A stretch of DNA of 64,000 nucleotides from Pseudomonas viridiflava (GTDB lineage Bacteria > Pseudomonadota > Gammaproteobacteria > Pseudomonadales > Pseudomonadaceae). Both the position numbers and the translations under genes were made by a program. Position 1 is the stretch's first letter, and every line of letters starts with the position of its first letter. The DNA is taken from the NCBI RefSeq assembly GCF_900580865.1, contig NZ_UTBZ01000169.1:372001-436000 (forward strand), given 5' to 3'. Shown in pieces: positions 59,676-64,000 of the stretch. The notes under the pieces are model-generated. The model had not been told where the DNA came from, did no database searches, and saw nothing but the letters and a program-made list of their open reading frames with translations.

Positions 59676-60059
59676 TTGAACAAAGACATGAAAATCCTCA
59701 TCGTTGATGACTTCTCAACGATGCGGCGGATCATCAAGAACCTGCTGCGTGATCTTGGGTTCACCAACACCGTCGAGGCTGACGATGGCGTGACTGCCAT
59801 TCCGGTGCTCAACAGCGGCAGCATCGACTTTCTGGTAACGGACTGGAACATGCCGGGCATGACCGGTATCGACCTGCTGCGTCACGTGCGTGCCGATGAA
59901 AAACTCAAGCACCTGCCAGTGCTGATGGTGACTGCAGAAGCCAAGCGCGAGCAGATCATCGAGGCCGCTCAGGCCGGTGTGAACGGCTACGTAGTCAAAC
60001 CTTTCACGGCTCAGGCGTTGAAAGACAAAATCGAGAAGATTTTCGAACGCATCGGCTGA
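59676..60059 (+). CDS. cheY: Chemotaxis response regulator CheY
   Basis: Single receiver domain (127 residues from TTG) that binds FliM when phosphorylated. ILIVDDFSTMRRIIKNLLRD, the phospho-Asp in FLVTDWNMPGMTG, and the switch Lys in GYVVKPFTAQ are present. The TTG at 59676 has GGAGG five bases before it; the ATG at 59688, commonly used in annotations of this gene, is 17 bases from that site. Confidence 0.95.
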   Translation: MNKDMKILIVDDFSTMRRIIKNLLRDLGFTNTVEADDGVTAIPVLNSGSIDFLVTDWNMPGMTGIDLLRHVRADEKLKHLPVLMVTAEAKREQIIEAAQAGVNGYVVKPFTAQALKDKIEKIFERIG

Positions 60060-60077
60060 TGAACGCGCGGGGGAGCT

Positions 60078-60866
60078 ATGGAGCATAACGAATCTTCACA
60101 GGGCGATTTCGAATCGACCCTGAAAAAACACGCGGTCGAACTGGTCGAAAGCCTTGAAAAAGGCAGGTTCGGCGACGCGGTGCAACTGATCCATGAGCTC
60201 AATCAGACCCGTGACCGTGGCCTGTACCAGGAAGTGGGCAAGCTCACACGTGAACTGCACAGTGCGATCGTCAACTTCCAGATCGACCCGAACATGCCGC
60301 AGGCCGAGGAAGTGTCGCAAATCACCGACGCCACCGAACGCCTGGGCTATGTGGTCAAGCTGACAGAGGCCGCGGCCAACCGCACCATGGATCTGGTGGA
60401 AAGCGCCACGCCGGTGGTCAACAGTCTGGCTGATGAAGCCCAGACCTTGAGCGCCGATTGGGGTCGCTTCATGCGTCGCGAGGTCGGGGCTGAAGAGTTC
60501 CGTGAACTGGCGCGCCGGGTCGACGGTTTTCTGTCACGCAGCAGCACGGACAACCGTGCGGTGTCGAGCAATCTCAACGACATCCTGCTGGCCCAGGATT
60601 ACCAGGACCTGACCGGTCAGGTGATCAAGCGTGTGACCCAACTGGTCACCGAAGTCGAAAGCAATTTGCTCAAACTCGTGCTCATGGCCAGTCAGGTCGA
60701 CCGCTTTGCGGGCATCGAACATGACCGCGCCGCGATGCTTGCAGAAAAAGATCCACAAAAACATCTCTCGCAGGGTGAAGGTCCGCAGATTCATGCCGAT
60801 AAACGAGAAGACGTTGTGTCCGGTCAGGACGATGTGGACGATTTGTTATCCAGCCTTGGATTCTAG
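60078..60866 (+). CDS. cheZ: CheY phosphatase CheZ
   Basis: Speeds dephosphorylation of CheY (262 residues). The long helical hairpin holds the family active-site region (LLAQDYQDLTGQVIKRVTQL), where Asp and Gln act on CheY-P. The C-terminal CheY-binding peptide is QDDVDDLLSSLGF. The cheY-cheZ gap is 18 bases. Confidence 0.95.
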   Translation: MEHNESSQGDFESTLKKHAVELVESLEKGRFGDAVQLIHELNQTRDRGLYQEVGKLTRELHSAIVNFQIDPNMPQAEEVSQITDATERLGYVVKLTEAAANRTMDLVESATPVVNSLADEAQTLSADWGRFMRREVGAEEFRELARRVDGFLSRSSTDNRAVSSNLNDILLAQDYQDLTGQVIKRVTQLVTEVESNLLKLVLMASQVDRFAGIEHDRAAMLAEKDPQKHLSQGEGPQIHADKREDVVSGQDDVDDLLSSLGF

Positions 60867-60920
60867 AGTTTTGGAATTTTAGGTTTTTTGGGTTTTTAGA
60901 CCTGTAGGAGCACCCCATTA

Positions 60921-63194
60921 ATGAGCTTCGGCGCCGATGAAGAGATCCTTCAGGATTTCCTGGTTGAGGCCGGCGAGATTCTTGAGCAACTGTCCGAACA
61001 ACTGGTCGAGCTGGAAAGCCGTCCGGATGACGCAGATCTGCTCAACGCAATTTTTCGCGGTTTCCACACTGTAAAAGGGGGCGCCGGCTTCCTTCAGCTC
61101 AACGAGCTGGTGGAGTGCTGTCACATCGCCGAAAACGTGTTCGACATCCTGCGTAAGGGTGAGCGCCGCGTTGATGCAGAACTGATGGACGTTGTCCTCG
61201 AAGCACTGGACGCGGTGAACAGCATGTTCACTGAGGTTCGTGAACGTGCGCCGATCACCGCTGCTACCCCGGAACTGCTGGCCGCTTTGGCGCGCCTGGC
61301 CGAACCGCAATCGGCGGACGAAGCCCCGGCTTCGCCAGTGGCCGAGATGATCGAAGAACTGGTCGTCGAAGGCGACGCGTCGGGCGACATCACCGATAAC
61401 GAATTCGAACAGCTGCTGGATTCGCTGAACGCCGTCAAGGCCGAAGCCGAGGCCCCGGCCGCTGCTGCACCTGCGCAAACGGCCGCTGAAGCCGCGAGCG
61501 ATGAAATCACCGATGCCGAGTTCGAGTCGTTGCTCGATCAGTTGCACGGCAAGGGCCAGTTCGCGGTGGACGCGGTTGCACCAGCGGCGGCAGCCCCAGC
61601 GGCACCGGCCAAGGGTGACAGCTCTGACATCACCGACGACGAATTCGAAGCATTGCTCGATCAGTTGCATGGCAAGGGCAACTTTGCCGTGGATGCGCTG
61701 GAGTCGGCGATTGCCTCGGCACCGGCGCCTGCTGCTCCCGTGGCCGCCGCCGCTGGCAGCGATCTGATCAGCGATCACGAGTTCGAATCGCTGCTCGACG
61801 AATTGCACGGCAAAGGCAAGTTCACTGACGTTGGCGCCGCGACTGCCGGCGCTGCTTCCACGGTGGCTGCGCCTGCTGCCAAGGCTGCTGCCGCTCCGGC
61901 TGCTGCGCCGAAAGCGGCTCCCAAGCCTGAGCCAAAAGCCGAAGCGCCAAAACCGGCTGCCGCTGCTGCACCGGCTCCGGCTCGTGCCGCCGCTGCACCG
62001 CCACCGGAAAAACCGGCGAGCGAAGCCGAAACCACCGTGCGCGTTGACACGGCACGTCTCGACGAAATCATGAACATGGTCGGCGAGTTGGTGCTGGTGC
62101 GTAACCGTCTGGTGCGCCTGGGCCTGAACAGCGGCGACGAAGCCATGCAAAAAGCCGTGTCGAACCTCGACGTGGTCACGGCTGACTTGCAGACCGCGGT
62201 CATGAAGACGCGGATGCAGCCGATCAAGAAGGTCTTCGGGCGCTTCCCGCGTCTGGTTCGCGACCTCGCGCGTCAGCTGAAGAAAGAGATCAACCTGGAA
62301 CTGGTGGGTGAAGAAACCGACCTCGACAAAAACCTTGTCGAGGCCCTGGCCGACCCGCTGGTCCACTTGGTGCGCAACGCCGTCGACCACGGCATCGAGT
62401 CGCCGGAAGAACGCGAGGCGTCGGGCAAGGCCCGTGGCGGTCGTGTGGTACTGGCCGCCGAGCAAGAGGGCGACCATATCCTGCTGTCGATCTCCGATGA
62501 CGGCAAAGGCATGGACCCGAATGTCCTGCGTGCCATCGCGGTAAAGCGCGGTGTGATGGACAAGGACGCGGCCGATCGCCTCAGCGATACCGAGTGCTAC
62601 AACCTGATTTTCGCCCCGGGTTTCTCGACCAAGACCGAGATCTCCGACGTCTCCGGCCGTGGTGTCGGCATGGACGTGGTGAAGACCAAGATTTCCCAGC
62701 TCAACGGTTCGATCAACATCTACTCGACCAAGGGCCAGGGCTCGAAGATCGTCATCAAGGTGCCGCTGACCCTCGCGATCATGCCAACCCTGATGGTCAT
62801 GCTCGGCAATCAGGCGTTTGCGTTCCCGTTGGTCAACGTCAACGAAATCTTCCACCTCGACCTGTCGACCACCAACGTTGTCGACGGCCAGGAAGTGGTG
62901 ATCGTGCGGGACAAGGCGCTGCCATTGTTCTACCTCAAGCGCTGGCTGGTCAGCTCCGCCGCTCACGAAGAGCAGCGTGAAGGCCACGTGGTGATCCTTT
63001 CGGTGGGCACGCAGCGGATCGGCTTCGTCGTCGATCAACTGGTCGGCCAGGAAGAAGTGGTCATCAAGCCATTGGGCAAAATGCTGCAGGGCACTCCGGG
63101 CATGTCCGGCGCCACCATCACCGGTGACGGCCGCATCGCGCTGATTCTCGATGTTCCAAGCATGCTCAAGCGTTACGCCGCACGGCGTATTTGA
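60921..63194 (+). CDS. cheA: Chemotaxis histidine kinase CheA
   Basis: Kinase that passes phosphate to CheY and CheB (757 residues). P1 (Hpt) has phospho-His49 in RGFHTVKGGAGFLQL. In place of a classical P2 domain, residues about 155-300 carry four copies of an acidic motif such as ITDDEFEALLDQLHGKG (see findings), then a long Ala/Pro linker (about 305-370). P3 dimer helices (VDTARLDEIMNMVGELVLVR), P4 ATPase (VRNAVDHGIESPEEREASGK; DDGKGMDPNVLRAIAVKRG; GRGVGMDVVKTKISQLNG) and P5 CheW-like domain (LTLAIMPTLMVMLGNQAFAF) follow. Confidence 0.96.
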   Translation: MSFGADEEILQDFLVEAGEILEQLSEQLVELESRPDDADLLNAIFRGFHTVKGGAGFLQLNELVECCHIAENVFDILRKGERRVDAELMDVVLEALDAVNSMFTEVRERAPITAATPELLAALARLAEPQSADEAPASPVAEMIEELVVEGDASGDITDNEFEQLLDSLNAVKAEAEAPAAAAPAQTAAEAASDEITDAEFESLLDQLHGKGQFAVDAVAPAAAAPAAPAKGDSSDITDDEFEALLDQLHGKGNFAVDALESAIASAPAPAAPVAAAAGSDLISDHEFESLLDELHGKGKFTDVGAATAGAASTVAAPAAKAAAAPAAAPKAAPKPEPKAEAPKPAAAAAPAPARAAAAPPPEKPASEAETTVRVDTARLDEIMNMVGELVLVRNRLVRLGLNSGDEAMQKAVSNLDVVTADLQTAVMKTRMQPIKKVFGRFPRLVRDLARQLKKEINLELVGEETDLDKNLVEALADPLVHLVRNAVDHGIESPEEREASGKARGGRVVLAAEQEGDHILLSISDDGKGMDPNVLRAIAVKRGVMDKDAADRLSDTECYNLIFAPGFSTKTEISDVSGRGVGMDVVKTKISQLNGSINIYSTKGQGSKIVIKVPLTLAIMPTLMVMLGNQAFAFPLVNVNEIFHLDLSTTNVVDGQEVVIVRDKALPLFYLKRWLVSSAAHEEQREGHVVILSVGTQRIGFVVDQLVGQEEVVIKPLGKMLQGTPGMSGATITGDGRIALILDVPSMLKRYAARRI

Positions 63195-63243
63195 ATCCGG
63201 GGCGGCGGGGCGACAACGTCCCGCTGCACCTAATGGAGTGTTT

Positions 63244-64000
63244 ATGGCAGTCAAAGTCCTGGTGGTGGACGATTCGGGTTTTTTCCGCCGCCGCGTCTCG
63301 GAAATTCTTTCAGCGGATCCGAGCATTCAGGTGGTCGGCACCGCAACCAACGGTAAAGAGGCGATTGATCAGGCCCTGGCGCTCAAGCCGGACGTGATCA
63401 CCATGGACTACGAGATGCCGATGATGGACGGCATCACGGCGGTGCGGCACATCATGCAGCGCTGCCCGACCCCGGTGTTGATGTTCTCCTCGCTGACCCA
63501 CGAAGGCGCCCGGGTCACCCTCGATGCGCTGGACGCCGGCGCGGTGGATTTCCTGCCGAAGAATTTCGAAGACATCTCGCGCAATCCGGAGAAGGTCAAG
63601 CAACTGCTGTGCGAGAAGGTGCACAGCATCTCGCGCAGTAATCGTCGTTTCAGTGCCTACAGTGCGCCGGCTCCAGCCGCAGCATCAACGCCTGCGCCGG
63701 CGCCATCCAGCTTCAGCAGCCACAGCACCAGCGCACCGGCACGTCCGGCACCCGCGCCTGTGCATGCACCTGCTCCAAGCCGTGCTCCGGCCGCCAGCGC
63801 TTCGTCGCCAGCACCGAAACGCAAAGCCTACAAACTGGTTGCCATCGGCACCTCGACTGGCGGCCCGGTTGCGCTGCAACGCGTGCTGACTCAGTTGCCA
63901 GCGAACTTCCCGGCGCCGATCGTGCTGATCCAGCACATGCCGGCAGCGTTCACCAAGGCGTTTGCCGAGCGTCTCGACAAGCTGTGCCGCATCAGCGTCA
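63244..64000 (+). CDS. cheB: Chemotaxis methylesterase CheB (3' end missing)
   Basis: Protein-glutamate methylesterase that resets chemoreceptors; 252 codons seen, cut by the window end. The receiver domain (KVLVVDDSGFFRRRVSEILS; phospho-Asp in VITMDYEMPMMDGITAVRHI) and a long Ala/Pro/Ser linker lead to the esterase domain with the catalytic Ser in VAIGTSTGGPVALQRVL and His in IVLIQHMPAAFT. ATG after TGGAGTGTTT, 49 bases after cheA. Confidence 0.96.
   Translation, partial: MAVKVLVVDDSGFFRRRVSEILSADPSIQVVGTATNGKEAIDQALALKPDVITMDYEMPMMDGITAVRHIMQRCPTPVLMFSSLTHEGARVTLDALDAGAVDFLPKNFEDISRNPEKVKQLLCEKVHSISRSNRRFSAYSAPAPAAASTPAPAPSSFSSHSTSAPARPAPAPVHAPAPSRAPAASASSPAPKRKAYKLVAIGTSTGGPVALQRVLTQLPANFPAPIVLIQHMPAAFTKAFAERLDKLCRISV

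Noticed and set aside
60918..63326. Long open frame of 802 codons on the - strand across cheA
   Set aside because: It mirrors the GC-rich codons of cheA. The + strand product has all CheA motifs; the - strand product is Gly/Arg/His-rich with no family signature.

Overview
The window looks like the chromosome of a Pseudomonas of the P. fluorescens group. It carries the polar-flagellum regulators fleQ, fleS/fleR, flhF, fleN and fliA in the order typical of Pseudomonas. RpoN (sigma-54) and FliA (sigma-28) type promoters lie where flagellar class genes would need them. The intergenic gaps hold Pseudomonas-style REP palindromes (GCGAGCAAGCTCGCTCCCACA type). Nearly all genes are on the + strand; only two small paralogues near 51.4-53.7 kb are on the - strand. 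No tRNA, rRNA, CRISPR array, transposase or phage gene was seen.

Layout. (1) 1-4908: end of flgJ, then flgK and flgL (peptidoglycan hydrolase/rod cap and the two hook-filament junction proteins). (2) 5018-26867: a flagellin glycosylation island of about 22 kb between flgL and fliC. It has two giant multidomain glycosyltransferases and two sugar-nucleotide pathways. One is a CDP-hexose route (rfbF, rfbG, an epimerase, a C-methyltransferase, a PLP aminotransferase and an acyltransferase), with a CmcI-type O-methyltransferase-like gene. The other is a full pseudaminic acid route (pseB, pseC, a Pse-linked methylase, pseF, a pseG-pseH fusion, pseI), followed by a KAS III-like enzyme, a Maf-type flagellin Pse transferase and an unknown Cys-rich 88-residue protein. 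(3) 27112-30768: fliC, flaG, fliD, fliS, fliT. (4) 30941-35132: fleQ, fleS, fleR. (5) 35261-41023: fliE-fliF-fliG-fliH-fliI-fliJ. (6) 41182-43575: an HsbA/HsbR/HptB-like partner-switching and phosphorelay module. (7) 43680-50891: fliK, then fliL-M-N-O-P-Q-R-flhB. (8) 50892-54355: an accessory gap between flhB and flhA, with an OB-fold-like small protein, a 222-residue unknown, and two copies of a DUF6124-like gene on the - strand with long conserved structured leaders and repeats. (9) 54356-64000: flhA, flhF, a 35-codon ORF, fleN, fliA, cheY, cheZ, cheA and the start of cheB.

How the parts work together. FleQ with RpoN should drive fleSR, fliE, fliL and flhA. FleS/FleR would drive the next tier, and FliA the filament genes (fliC and, on the promoter found here, fliS). 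FlhF/FleN set number and place of flagella. The CheYZAB set steers the motor. The glycosylation island builds at least two activated sugars for the flagellin made by the adjacent fliC.

The most notable signals are: a conserved structured RNA leader in front of both DUF6124-like genes, with compensating base changes; an operator-like palindrome shared by two genes of the flhB-flhA gap; four repeats in the CheA linker that resemble the CheY-binding peptide of FliM; and an unannotated 35-codon ORF that exactly fills the flhF-fleN gap. All calls come from reading the sequence and from family knowledge; no database search was run.
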